Origin: Planctomycetota bacterium
Lineage (GTDB): Bacteria; Planctomycetota; UBA1135
Direction of reading: 5' to 3'
DNA: 64,000 bases
Assembly (NCBI GenBank): GCA_021776795.1
Contig: JAJFFC010000014.1
Coordinates: 1 to 64,000, forward strand
In this document: one piece after another, positions 42,576-51,005 of the stretch
Position numbering within the stretch: position 1 is the stretch's first letter
Layout: each line of letters starts with the position of its first letter
Notes under the pieces: generated by a model
Told to the model about the DNA's origin: nothing
The model's database searches: none
The model's input: only the letters and a program-made list of their open reading frames with translations
Made by a program: the position numbers and the translations under genes

Positions 42576-43979
42576 CTAATAGCTTCTGCGCATGGTCGAT
42601 GAAGGGATGCTCATGGCCTGGCGATATTTCGTCACGGTGCGTCGAGCGACTCGAGTGCCGTCGCGCTCACGCAGGATTTTGACCACTTCTTCGTCGGACA
42701 GGGGGTGGGCCTTGTCTTCAGCGCCGATGATTTCGCGAATGCGCTCTTGAATGGCGACCCGAGAACGGGCGCCGCCGCGGCTGGAGCGTTGGCCGCCAGA
42801 GAAGAAGGATTTGAGCGCCAAGATGCCCTGTGGGGTTTGCGCGTACTTGCCACGGATGGCTCTGGATACCGTGGAAAGGTGTACGCCGACGGCATCGGCG
42901 ACGTCTTGCATCTTCAGCGGCTGCATGCGCTCTGGGCCGTAAGACAAGTAGCCCCCTTGCTTGCGCGCGAGCTCTCGCGAAATGCGCAGAAGAGTTTCGC
43001 GACGTTGCTGCACGGCATCGAGGAACCAACGCGCGCGTTCAATCTTCTTCATGAGGAAGGCATGCAATCGCTTGTCTCCCTTGGCCTGGTCTAAAGCTTC
43101 TCGCGCTTTTGCCGTGAGGCGCACTTCGGGGAGGCCATCACGGATCAACGTGACTTGGTAGTTGCCGTCCGGAAGTTCGGCCATGAGAACGTCGGGCATG
43201 ATCGCGCCGGTTTGATCTTCATCGAACTCATGCAGCGGGCGAGAATCAAATAGGGCCAAAACTTCAATCGCATGGCGCACCTCATCCAGGGTTAACTCTT
43301 CGGCCTTGGCGATTTGCGGAATCCGATTGGCCAAGAGGTCGTCGAAATAATCGACCAAAATCTTGCGTGCCACATAGTGTTCCTCCGGCATGGCGTCGAG
43401 CTGCAGTAGGAAACACTCGCGCAAATCGGCAGCGCCGAGAGCGGGGTGAGAGACCGCGCGCATGCGCAAAAGGGAAGCCTGCAGACGCGGTAAGGGAACT
43501 CCGGTGACCTCGGCCACTTCTTCGAGACCGTCAGGCAGAAAGCCGCGGTGGTCCAAAAAACGGAACAAGAGCTCGGCATCTCGTACGATCTCCGCAGGCT
43601 CATCTTGAGTGCGCATTTCCGAGAGAATGCTCTCTTCACTGTGGCCATCAGGAGCGGCGACATTACTCAGCGCGTCGTAGTCTTGGTCGCCGGAGCCGGT
43701 GCCACTTCCCGAAGACGGAGCGCCCTCCAGCAGGTTGGTGAGGTCGGCCATATCGCCCAGATCGAGGTCGTCATCGTTCTCGTTCTCGGTCTTTTCTTCG
43801 TTGTCGCCCTCTCCCGGAGTCCCTTCGGTTTCGAGAAAGGGATTGTCTTCCAGCTCCGCCTCGATGCGGTCCAGCAGCTCTGGCGTAGTTAGCTGCAGAA
43901 TCTGCATGGCTTGAATCATTTGCGGCGACTGGGCAAGTCGCTGCTCAAGCTTCAGGTTCTGGGTATATTCCAGCCGCAT
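42576..43979 (-). CDS. rpoN: RNA polymerase sigma-54 factor
   Basis: The 467-aa protein has the Gln/Leu-rich activator region (SPQMIQAMQILQLTTPELL), an acidic linker (about 45-85), the core-binding region and the DNA-binding part with VGVHLSTVSRAIRGKY and the RpoN box ARRTVTKYRQAM. Sigma-54 needs AAA+ activators; one is encoded about 1 kb away. The ATG has TAGACT 6 nt upstream. Confidence 0.94.
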   Translation of the reverse strand: MRLEYTQNLKLEQRLAQSPQMIQAMQILQLTTPELLDRIEAELEDNPFLETEGTPGEGDNEEKTENENDDDLDLGDMADLTNLLEGAPSSGSGTGSGDQDYDALSNVAAPDGHSEESILSEMRTQDEPAEIVRDAELLFRFLDHRGFLPDGLEEVAEVTGVPLPRLQASLLRMRAVSHPALGAADLRECFLLQLDAMPEEHYVARKILVDYFDDLLANRIPQIAKAEELTLDEVRHAIEVLALFDSRPLHEFDEDQTGAIMPDVLMAELPDGNYQVTLIRDGLPEVRLTAKAREALDQAKGDKRLHAFLMKKIERARWFLDAVQQRRETLLRISRELARKQGGYLSYGPERMQPLKMQDVADAVGVHLSTVSRAIRGKYAQTPQGILALKSFFSGGQRSSRGGARSRVAIQERIREIIGAEDKAHPLSDEEVVKILRERDGTRVARRTVTKYRQAMSIPSSTMRRSY

Positions 43980-43985
43980 GCATCT

Positions 43986-43991
43986 AGTCTA
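43986..43991 (-). promoter_or_regulatory. -10-like TAGACT, 6 nt before rpoN start
   Basis: Read on the minus strand, TAGACT is followed by AGATGC and the ATG ending at 43979. This is the minus-strand example of the 6-nt spacing. Confidence 0.45.
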
Positions 43992-44029
43992 GCTGCCGCT
44001 CAGCCCTTGGTTTCTCAAGCCGTTCCATC

Positions 44030-44944
44030 ATGACTTCCTCTCCCATCCAACCCGGCGCTTTCCTCTCTCTACAAGACGAGGAGTGTGGCCCCAACGCTGG
44101 GGGGGTGGTCGTGCCCGTTCCCTATGAAGCCACCACCACGTATATGGAAGGAACGGCGCTGGGGCCTGCCGCAATTTTGCATGCCAGCGAGCAGGTGGAA
44201 TTTTATGACGAATGGTTAGAAGACGAAGCGCGCCGATATGGGGTTCGTTGTATGCCGGAAATCTCGTGTCAAGGTCCGCCAGAACAGTTGGCCGATGTCC
44301 TCGACTCTTTAGTGGGAGACCTGCTTGACGATGGTCGCTTCCCTTTCCTCTTGGGCGGCGAGCATTCGATTTCCTTGGGACCGATTCGCGCTGCGGCCAG
44401 GCGCCACCCTGACTTGGTGGTGCTGCACCTAGATGCGCATCCGGACATGCGGGATCATTACGAAGGCACCAAGTACGGTCATGGCTGTGTCATGCGCCGC
44501 GTTCATGAACTTGGTGTACGTATTTACGCCTTTGGCTTGCGCGCCATCAGTCCGGAGGAACGAGATTTCTATCCCACGCAAGACCGCGCAACCTACGTGG
44601 GGGCACGCCAGCTTTTGGCCTTGTCTCCCCATGAACGGGTCGAAGCCATTATGGGAAGTTTGCCAGATGGCCCGTTGTGGCTGTCCTGGGATATTGATGG
44701 CCTTGACCCAGCACTGGTTCCTTCGACGGGAACTCCGGAGCCCGGCGGGGTGGACTGGTATACGGTTTCTGAAATTCTTCGCCGCCTCGATCTGGAAAAG
44801 CGCGAACTTATCGGTGCTGAGTTGGTGGAGTTGATGCCCCAAACCGGGCATCACGCTTCCGATTTTGCCTGCGCGAGACTGAGTCATCGCATGCTGGTGG
44901 CAGGGCTTCGTTCCCGTGCACGACGCATGGGTGCGTTATCCTAA
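44030..44944 (+). CDS. speB: Agmatinase-like ureohydrolase
   Basis: The 304-aa protein hydrolyses a guanidino substrate, most likely agmatine to putrescine and urea. The binuclear manganese ligands are present: GGEHSISLG, LHLDAHPDMRDHY and SWDIDGLDPALVPSTGTPEPGG. The family also includes arginase and guanidinobutyrase, so substrate is not certain. It lies between rpoN and the sigma-54 activator. Confidence 0.87.
   Translation: MTSSPIQPGAFLSLQDEECGPNAGGVVVPVPYEATTTYMEGTALGPAAILHASEQVEFYDEWLEDEARRYGVRCMPEISCQGPPEQLADVLDSLVGDLLDDGRFPFLLGGEHSISLGPIRAAARRHPDLVVLHLDAHPDMRDHYEGTKYGHGCVMRRVHELGVRIYAFGLRAISPEERDFYPTQDRATYVGARQLLALSPHERVEAIMGSLPDGPLWLSWDIDGLDPALVPSTGTPEPGGVDWYTVSEILRRLDLEKRELIGAELVELMPQTGHHASDFACARLSHRMLVAGLRSRARRMGALS
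44937..44942 (+). promoter_or_regulatory. -10-like TATCCT, 6 nt before response regulator start
   Basis: TATCCT overlaps the end of the agmatinase gene and is followed by AAGTCC and ATG at 44949. It supports this start over an in-frame upstream ATG. Confidence 0.45.
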
Positions 44945-44948
44945 GTCC

Positions 44949-46289
44949 ATGCAAATCCTTTTGGTCGAGGATGAACGCACCCTTGCGGTGCCGTTGGCCG
45001 ATGCCCTCGCCACGGCTGGTCACGACGTGGTGACTCTGCCGGATGGCGCTTCCGCCCTGGCCTGGTTGGGGGAGAACCGCCCTGACTTGGTCGTGACCGA
45101 TGTGCGCCTTCCCGGAGCCGATGGCCTCGCGATTTTGGCCCGTGCGCGCCAGGCCGATCCGCCCTGTGCCGTGGTCGTCATGACCGGCTTTGCCTCGATC
45201 GACCAAGCAGTCCAGGCCATGCGCTCAGGAGCCATCGGTTATTTGCAGAAGCCTTTCCCGATGGAAGCACTGTTGCGGCAAGTCGAACAAGTCGCCGAAG
45301 CGCGCGCCTTGCAGAAGGAAGTATTGCGCCTGCGTCAAGAAGGCGGCGGCATTGGGCTCACCGGCACAAGTCCAGCAGTGCAGCAGTTGAATGAGCGCAT
45401 GGCTCAGGTGGCACAACAAGAAGTGACTGTCCTCATTACTGGTCCAAGTGGCTCGGGCAAGGAACGAGTGGCGCGCAGTTTGCACCAACTTGGTCCTGGC
45501 CAGAATGGCTCCTTCGTCGCCGTAAGTTGCTCGGCGATCCCAGCCAACCTGCTCGAAGGAGAGCTCTTTGGGGTGCGCAAAGGTGCGTTCACTGGCGCCG
45601 ATGAAGACCGTGAAGGATTGCTCGCCGAAGCCGAAGGCGGCACTCTGTTTCTCGACGATGTCGATGACGTTCCGTTGGAGGCACAAGCCAAGCTATTGCG
45701 CATGTTGCAGGAAAAGGAGTACACCCCATTGGGTGGGCAGCAAGCACGCCCCTTTCATGCACGCGTGTTAGCCGCAACCAAAGTGCCCTTGCAGGAAGAG
45801 GTCGAGGCAGGCCGTTTCCGCGAAGACCTTTTTTATCGCTTACATGTCGTGCCCTTAAATCTGGTGCCTCTGCGCGAGCGTGCGGAAGACATCGGCCCGT
45901 TGCTGGGGGATTTGTTGCGCCGCTACGACCCTGAGGGGCGGTTCCGCGTGGGCAAAGAAACCTTGCGCCAACTGGCGCGCGAAGAATGGCCCGGCAATGT
46001 TCGCGAACTCGAAAATGCTTTGCGCCGCGCCCTGGCCTTGGCGGGGCGCGCGAGAGTTTTGCGTGTGGAGCACTTTTTGCCAGGCGGTGGTGGCTCGTCT
46101 TCCCATACGCCGCAGTTGCTCAAAGAGATCGTCGCCCACGCCGAAGCGCTGGCAATTCGCCAGGCTTTGGCGCAGACCGAAGGGCATCGTCAAAAGGCAG
46201 CGGCGCAGTTGGGAATTTCGCGCAAGGTCTTGTGGACGAAGATGAAAGAGCTGGGCCTAGAGCCAAGGCGCAATGGGGAAGAAGATTGA
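44949..46289 (+). CDS. NtrC-type sigma-54-dependent response regulator
   Basis: The 446-aa regulator has a receiver domain (MQILLVEDERTL; phosphoacceptor about Asp51 in VVTDVRLPG), an AAA+ domain with Walker A TGPSGSGKERVAR, the sigma-54 contact loop KGAFTGADE, a Walker B region TLFLDDVDDVP (Asp-Asp instead of the usual Asp-Glu) and a Fis-type helix-turn-helix (ALAQTEGHRQKAAAQLGISRKVLW). It should activate sigma-54 promoters when phosphorylated. Its kinase is not adjacent; the nearby kinase-like protein lacks the His. Confidence 0.92.
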   Translation: MQILLVEDERTLAVPLADALATAGHDVVTLPDGASALAWLGENRPDLVVTDVRLPGADGLAILARARQADPPCAVVVMTGFASIDQAVQAMRSGAIGYLQKPFPMEALLRQVEQVAEARALQKEVLRLRQEGGGIGLTGTSPAVQQLNERMAQVAQQEVTVLITGPSGSGKERVARSLHQLGPGQNGSFVAVSCSAIPANLLEGELFGVRKGAFTGADEDREGLLAEAEGGTLFLDDVDDVPLEAQAKLLRMLQEKEYTPLGGQQARPFHARVLAATKVPLQEEVEAGRFREDLFYRLHVVPLNLVPLRERAEDIGPLLGDLLRRYDPEGRFRVGKETLRQLAREEWPGNVRELENALRRALALAGRARVLRVEHFLPGGGGSSSHTPQLLKEIVAHAEALAIRQALAQTEGHRQKAAAQLGISRKVLWTKMKELGLEPRRNGEED

Positions 46290-46318
46290 GCGAGAGTTTG
46301 GCTCCTTACCGGGCAGGC

Positions 46319-47029
46319 ATGCCTACACGAGTGGTGCAGGCGCAACAGGTAGCGGTCTTCACAGATTTGCATCTGACACCAACAGCTCCCGAGGAAATCT
46401 TTGCCTTCGCACAATCTCTCCTGGAGTTGCCGGCCAAGCTCGAAGCCTTGATCATTCTCGGCGACCTCTTTGATGCCTACATCGGCCCAGAGGATTTGGC
46501 CCACCCCGTTTTCGAGGGTATGTGGAAGGCGATTGATTTTTTGTCGCTTCGAGGCGCCAAGTGCTTTCTCATTCGCGGCAACCGCGATGTCCTCATGACG
46601 CCCAAAGATGGCAAGCGCGTTGGATTTGAGGTCGTCGATAGCGTGCTGCTGAGGGGAGGGGAGTCGCGTGCAAGCCTGCTCACCCACGGCGATGCCTTCT
46701 GTCTGGCAGATTTGCCCTATCAAAAACTGCGGCGAAGCCTGCGCAACCCGATTTTACGCCCCATCCTGCGCGGGCTTCCACTCTCCTTGCGCATAAAAAT
46801 TGCGGCACGCCTGCGTCAGCACTCGAGTCAGGCAGTCGCCCGAAAGCCGCTCAATATGTTGCATCTGAACCGTGAAACCGTGGCCAGAATTGCCGCCAAG
46901 GAGGGGGCTCAGCGGGTGGTCATCGGCCATCTCCACCAGGACCTGCGGGAAACCCTAGTGAATGGAGTGGAACTGCGTGTTCTACCTGCCTGGGAAGTCG
47001 GGCGAGAGCCTTTTGACCCGCTCGCTTAA
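46319..47029 (+). CDS. lpxH: UDP-2,3-diacylglucosamine pyrophosphohydrolase-like metallophosphoesterase
   Basis: The 236-aa calcineurin-type enzyme has VAVFTDLHLT, ILGDLFDAYIG, LIRGNRDVLM, LLTHGDAFCLAD and IGHLHQD, the metal-site motifs, with the GNRD form typical of LpxH. LpxH cuts UDP-diacyl-GlcN to lipid X in lipid A synthesis. It starts 29 nt after the response regulator; a TTG at 46286 is an in-frame alternative. The stop adjoins the cmk region. Confidence 0.8.
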   Translation: MPTRVVQAQQVAVFTDLHLTPTAPEEIFAFAQSLLELPAKLEALIILGDLFDAYIGPEDLAHPVFEGMWKAIDFLSLRGAKCFLIRGNRDVLMTPKDGKRVGFEVVDSVLLRGGESRASLLTHGDAFCLADLPYQKLRRSLRNPILRPILRGLPLSLRIKIAARLRQHSSQAVARKPLNMLHLNRETVARIAAKEGAQRVVIGHLHQDLRETLVNGVELRVLPAWEVGREPFDPLA

Positions 47030-47056
47030 TGCGCTTGACGGGAGCAGGTTTGGGCC

Positions 47057-47062
47057 TAGAAT
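47057..47062 (+). promoter_or_regulatory. -10-like TAGAAT before cmk
   Basis: TAGAAT is 11 nt from the ATG at 47074, implying a leader of about 4 nt if transcription starts at the usual distance. Confidence 0.4.
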
Positions 47063-47073
47063 TGGCCGGTTCC

Positions 47074-47790
47074 ATGGCAGATGCTGCCCCTTCTAGAACA
47101 GTTCCGGTGATCACACTGGACGGTCTTTCCGGTTCTGGGAAAAGCACTCTTGCCCGCAGGCTCGCGGCAGCTCTTGGCTGGTCTTACCTCGATTCTGGAG
47201 CTTGGTATCGCGCCCTAACTTGGGCCGTCCTTGACCAGCAGGCAGACCCCAAGGACGAAGCGGCTTGCCTGGACACGCTCTCTCACCTGACTTTAGATGC
47301 CAAGGCCGGCGGCGAAGTACTCGCCAACGGTAAGTCACTTGGTTTGGCTCTGCGCACTCCCGCGATTGACGCGGCGGTATCGCAAGTAGCCAACCATTTG
47401 GCGGTACGCCACGAACTCAACCAACGCATGCGCGCGCTGCTCGATCAAGAGCAGGTTTTTGGCCTCGTCGCCGATGGCCGCGACGCCGGAAGTGTCATCT
47501 TCCCCGATGCGGCGTTGCAGGTTTTCGTCGAAGTACCTCTAGCGGTTCGTGCGGCTCGTCGTTTCGAGCAGTACCAACAAAGCGGCACCGAAGTCACGCT
47601 CCACGACATCGAACAAGCTCTCGCCGAACGAGACACTTGTGACCTTGCTCGTGGAGACGCTGCCCCGCGCCTCACCGCGCGTGGTCGCGAACTCAAAAAT
47701 CAACAACATGTCGAGGAGGCTGTCGGAGTCCTCCTTTCTTGGGTCAAAGAGCTCGGTTACACACCGCAGCCGACCCAAGAGACTTCTTAG
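47074..47790 (+). CDS. cmk: Cytidylate kinase
   Basis: The 238-aa kinase phosphorylates CMP and dCMP. It has the P-loop GLSGSGKSTLARRL, the DSGAWYRALTW nucleotide-binding segment and DGRDAGSVIFPDA, and a C-terminal Arg-rich lid. An ATG at 47029 that overlaps the lpxH stop (TAATG) would add 15 residues; ATG 47074 fits the family and the TAGAAT element better. The order cmk-rpsA is conserved in many bacteria. Confidence 0.9.
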   Translation: MADAAPSRTVPVITLDGLSGSGKSTLARRLAAALGWSYLDSGAWYRALTWAVLDQQADPKDEAACLDTLSHLTLDAKAGGEVLANGKSLGLALRTPAIDAAVSQVANHLAVRHELNQRMRALLDQEQVFGLVADGRDAGSVIFPDAALQVFVEVPLAVRAARRFEQYQQSGTEVTLHDIEQALAERDTCDLARGDAAPRLTARGRELKNQQHVEEAVGVLLSWVKELGYTPQPTQETS

Positions 47791-47826
47791 TCGGCATCCC
47801 TTCCGATTTTCACGAAACACATACTC

Positions 47827-49791
47827 ATGGTCTCTAAAGACCTCATCCGGCGCTACGACCTCGGCGATGACGAGCTCGATAGCCAGCTAAGCACTCTACT
47901 CGGCACTTCTGCCGACAATCTCGATACCCTCATTGGGGATCACGACGGCGCAGTAGAACGCGATCAAATCGTTCCCGCCAAAGTTCTCGAGATCGACGAC
48001 GAAAACGGTTTTGTTCTCGTCGACATCGGCGGCAAGGCCGAAGCTCCCATCCCGCTGACTGAATTCGAAGACGACATTCCCGAAGTCGGCAGCTCGATTG
48101 AAGTGTTCTACCGTGGTGATGATCGCCACACTAGCGTGCCCTCGGTTTCCAAGCGCGAAGCCGACCGCGAGCGCGCATGGGCCAAGATCGTAGGCGTTTA
48201 CGAGCCCGGCGACATCATCGAAGGCGAAGCCAAGAAGCTCATCAAGGGCGGTTTGCTGGTCCAAGTCGATGGCGTCCAGGTGTTCATGCCTGCATCGCAA
48301 ATCGACATTCGTCGTGTGGCCAACCCATCCGACTTCATCGGCACCGACATCCGCGCCAAGATCGTCAAGATCGACGAAGAACGCCGGAACATTGTCATCA
48401 GCCGTCGCCAGCTGCTCGAAGAAGAGCGTATGGAAAAGCGTTCCAGCCTGCTCTCGGAAATCGAGGAAGGTCAGGTTCGCACCGGCGAGGTCAAGAACAT
48501 CGCCGACTTCGGTGCCTTTGTCGACCTCGGCGGCATGGACGGACTGCTCCACGTCACCGACATGTCTTACGGGCGCATCAAGCACCCACGCGAAATGGTG
48601 CGCATTGGCGATCTGATCGAGGTCTACGTGCTGTCGATCGACCGCGAGCGCAACCGCGTTGCCTTGTCCCTCAAGGCCCTGACCAAGGATCCTTGGGATG
48701 GTCTCGCCGAACGCTTCCCCGTGGGTACCACCCACGAGGGTCGCATTGCCAACATTGTGCCTTACGGCCTCTTCGTCGAGCTTGAGCCTGGCGTCGAAGG
48801 TCTGGTCCACGTGACTGAGCTGTCCTGGACGCAGAAGAACCCGAACCCCGAAGGGGAGTTCGAAAAGGGCGATTCGATTCAGGTCTTCGTCAAGGCCATC
48901 GACTTCGAGAAGAAGGAGATGTCCCTGTCGGTACGCGAAGTCGAAGGCAACCCTTGGGACCGCATCGCCGAGCACTACGCTCCGGGTACGGTCATCGAGG
49001 CTACCGTCAAGAATCTGGCCAGCTATGGTGCCTTCGTCGAAATCGAAGATGGCATCGACGGTTTGCTGCACAACTCGGACTTCCACTGGACTCGCAAGAT
49101 CCAGCATCCTTCCGAAATCGTGCATAAGGGCGACCGCATCCAGTGCGTGGTGCTGCAAGTCGATCGCGAGAAGCAGCGCATCTCGCTCGGCATGAAGCAG
49201 CTGACCAAGAACCCCTGGGAAGACTACATTCCTTCTCAGTACCACGTCGGCGACATGCTGGCGGGTGTGGTCACCAAGCACATTGCTGCTGGTTGCTTCG
49301 TTAAGCTCGAAGACGATCTCGAAGCCTTCATGCATTACAGCTCGTTGCCGCAAGAATGGCACGAAAACCCAGAGACCAAGTGCATTCCTGGCCTCAAGGT
49401 GGAAGTGCGTGTGGTTCGCGTCGACTGTGGCGAAGAGCGCATCGGCTTGAACTTCATCCACGCCGACTTCGACGATAACGAAGAAGTGCGTAAGGCATGG
49501 ACGGAAGCTCAGGAAGCCAAGGCTGCTCGCAAGGCCGCCCGTCAGGCTGCCAAGGAAGCGAAGGCCGATGAAGAGGCTCAGGCAGAAGAAGCCCCTGAAG
49601 AGGAAGATTCTTCTAATGAGCCAATTCAGGCTGCCTCGGTGGTTTCTCCAGCAGCAGCTGCAGAGCCAGAAGCCGAAGCTCCGTCTGAGCCAGAAGCCGA
49701 GGTTTCAGCCGAGCCAGAAGCCGAAGTTTCAGCCGAGCCAGAAGCCGAAGTTAAGGCTGAGGGCGAGGAAGAGACCAAGCCTGCCGAATAG
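47827..49791 (+). CDS. rpsA: 30S ribosomal protein S1
   Basis: The 654-aa protein contains six S1/OB repeats (examples: FGAFVDLGGMDGLLHVTDMS, YGLFVELEPGVEGLVHVTEL, YGAFVEIEDGIDGLLHNSD), which bind mRNA and load it on the 30S subunit. The last 110 residues are Ala/Glu/Lys-rich and end in four 24-bp tandem units encoding EPEAE repeats. If many messages here are leaderless, S1 may be less needed for their initiation, but this is speculation. Confidence 0.94.
   Translation: MVSKDLIRRYDLGDDELDSQLSTLLGTSADNLDTLIGDHDGAVERDQIVPAKVLEIDDENGFVLVDIGGKAEAPIPLTEFEDDIPEVGSSIEVFYRGDDRHTSVPSVSKREADRERAWAKIVGVYEPGDIIEGEAKKLIKGGLLVQVDGVQVFMPASQIDIRRVANPSDFIGTDIRAKIVKIDEERRNIVISRRQLLEEERMEKRSSLLSEIEEGQVRTGEVKNIADFGAFVDLGGMDGLLHVTDMSYGRIKHPREMVRIGDLIEVYVLSIDRERNRVALSLKALTKDPWDGLAERFPVGTTHEGRIANIVPYGLFVELEPGVEGLVHVTELSWTQKNPNPEGEFEKGDSIQVFVKAIDFEKKEMSLSVREVEGNPWDRIAEHYAPGTVIEATVKNLASYGAFVEIEDGIDGLLHNSDFHWTRKIQHPSEIVHKGDRIQCVVLQVDREKQRISLGMKQLTKNPWEDYIPSQYHVGDMLAGVVTKHIAAGCFVKLEDDLEAFMHYSSLPQEWHENPETKCIPGLKVEVRVVRVDCGEERIGLNFIHADFDDNEEVRKAWTEAQEAKAARKAARQAAKEAKADEEAQAEEAPEEEDSSNEPIQAASVVSPAAAAEPEAEAPSEPEAEVSAEPEAEVSAEPEAEVKAEGEEETKPAE
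49663..49758 (+). repeat. Four 24-bp tandem repeats in the rpsA 3' end
   Basis: Units start at 49663, 49687, 49711 and 49735, each beginning GAGCCAGAAGCCGA and encoding EPEAE plus three residues. They keep the frame and sit in the disordered acidic tail of S1. Confidence 0.85.
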
Positions 49792-49806
49792 TTCTCGGTC
49801 AATCAG

Positions 49807-49834
49807 TTGCCAAGGGCCGCCCCGGGGATACCCT
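49807..49834 (+). promoter_or_regulatory. Promoter-like pair inside the rpsA terminator
   Basis: TTGCCA (49807-49812), 16 bp, TACCCT (49829-49834). The -10 lies in the loop of the rpsA terminator hairpin, so the same DNA may end one transcript and start the next. Confidence 0.35.
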
Positions 49835-49850
49835 GCGGGCGGCTCTTTTT
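49816..49850 (+). terminator. Rho-independent terminator of rpsA
   Basis: GCCGCCC (49816-49822) pairs with GGGCGGC (49837-49843), with an inner GGG/CCC pair, and TCTTTTT follows to 49850. Confidence 0.85.
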
Positions 49851-49859
49851 GTGGCCCCG

Positions 49860-51005
49860 ATGCTCATGTCCCGTCTGTCCTCCCTGGTGTTCTTGCTGCT
49901 GGCAGCTTTCTTGGTTGCCTGCTCGCAGACGCCTGTGGGCCCAGAAGATGTGGAGAGCCCGCCAGATTTAGCGCCGGTCGAGGTGCCAGGGCAAGAGCCA
50001 ATGGAAGAGCCAGTGGAAGAGGAGCCCATGCTCTTCCCGGAAGATCCTCTCGCTGGAGATCAGGAAGGGGCGAACACCCTTTACTATCCAGAGGACCCCT
50101 TTGCCGATCCCAATGCTGAGATTATGGGCCCAGGCTCAGAGGTCACTTATGAATCCATGTGGGAGCGCGAGCCGGAGCGCATTCTGGTGGAGTTAGAAGC
50201 GCCGCCTGAAATTCCCACACCAGATGAAGACTTCATCCGCCGCGGTTCCGAAATGGCGTTGGCTCGGCTTAAGGCTCGTGCCTTGACCGAGGAGTTGAGT
50301 CGCACCGCCAAGGTTTCGATTCCGAAAGGACCGCACACGATGGGATCCATTCTTCCGGTACGGTTCGAGGTGCAGAATCCCTATGGAGACCGTGTGGAGC
50401 TGTTACCTTCCGTCGAAGGCCTCATTTTGGAATTGGATTGGACCGTAGAGCGCTGGCTTGCGGTGACTGGTCACGACCGAGTCGTCCGCCACCGTTACTT
50501 CAAGGTGGGGCAATGGTTTGTATTGGATGGAGGGCAAACCTTTGTGGAGTTCGCGGATCTGCCGCTAGTCCTGGAGGGGGATCCCGGCGCGGTTTGGGTG
50601 GTCACCGTGGATGCCCGCATTCGCTGCGCGGGAGCCACTCTCGATGAGGAAGTGCTTCCCGTCCATCAAATTGACTTCCGCGCAAGTCGCGAAGTCGTCT
50701 TGCCGAAAGGTTGGCAGCAGTTCCAAGACGATCCCTACCAACAGCTTGAGGCTTTGGTGACCTCGCCCGCTGAAGAGGTCGATCGCAATCTGTTGGTTTG
50801 TGCCGCTTTATTGAACCGGACTCAGGCCTATCGGGCAGTCGATATGCTTCTGGACCGTTTGGAAGAAGCGCCGCATGCCCGCCGACGGCTGACCATGACC
50901 CAAGTTCTGCAATGGCTGACCGATTTAGAGATTGGGAGTTTGCCTGAGGACTGGCTTCGATGGCGCGAAGCACGCAAAATGGCGGCTGCAAGCGAGTCCC
51001 CATGA
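49860..51005 (+). CDS. Lipoprotein of unknown function
   Basis: The 381-aa product starts with a lipoprotein signal (SSLVFLLLAAFLVACSQ). Residues 30-100 are acidic and Pro-rich (PVEEEPMLFPEDP), and a later part (about 160-270) is beta-rich with repeated Val/Glu/Leu and two cysteines. No known domain was recognised. The start may be ATG 49860 or 49866; GTG 49851 abuts the terminator T-run. The stop overlaps the tyrS start (ATGA), so it is probably cotranscribed with tyrS. Confidence 0.6.
   Translation: MLMSRLSSLVFLLLAAFLVACSQTPVGPEDVESPPDLAPVEVPGQEPMEEPVEEEPMLFPEDPLAGDQEGANTLYYPEDPFADPNAEIMGPGSEVTYESMWEREPERILVELEAPPEIPTPDEDFIRRGSEMALARLKARALTEELSRTAKVSIPKGPHTMGSILPVRFEVQNPYGDRVELLPSVEGLILELDWTVERWLAVTGHDRVVRHRYFKVGQWFVLDGGQTFVEFADLPLVLEGDPGAVWVVTVDARIRCAGATLDEEVLPVHQIDFRASREVVLPKGWQQFQDDPYQQLEALVTSPAEEVDRNLLVCAALLNRTQAYRAVDMLLDRLEEAPHARRRLTMTQVLQWLTDLEIGSLPEDWLRWREARKMAAASESP

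Noticed and set aside
47896-49461. A 521-aa open frame antisense to rpsA
   Set aside because: It is entirely inside the strongly supported S1 gene; long antisense frames are expected from codon bias at this GC content, and its translation shows no domain.
49663-49758. Regular repeats considered as a CRISPR array
   Set aside because: Units are contiguous 24-bp codon repeats in the rpsA reading frame with no spacers.
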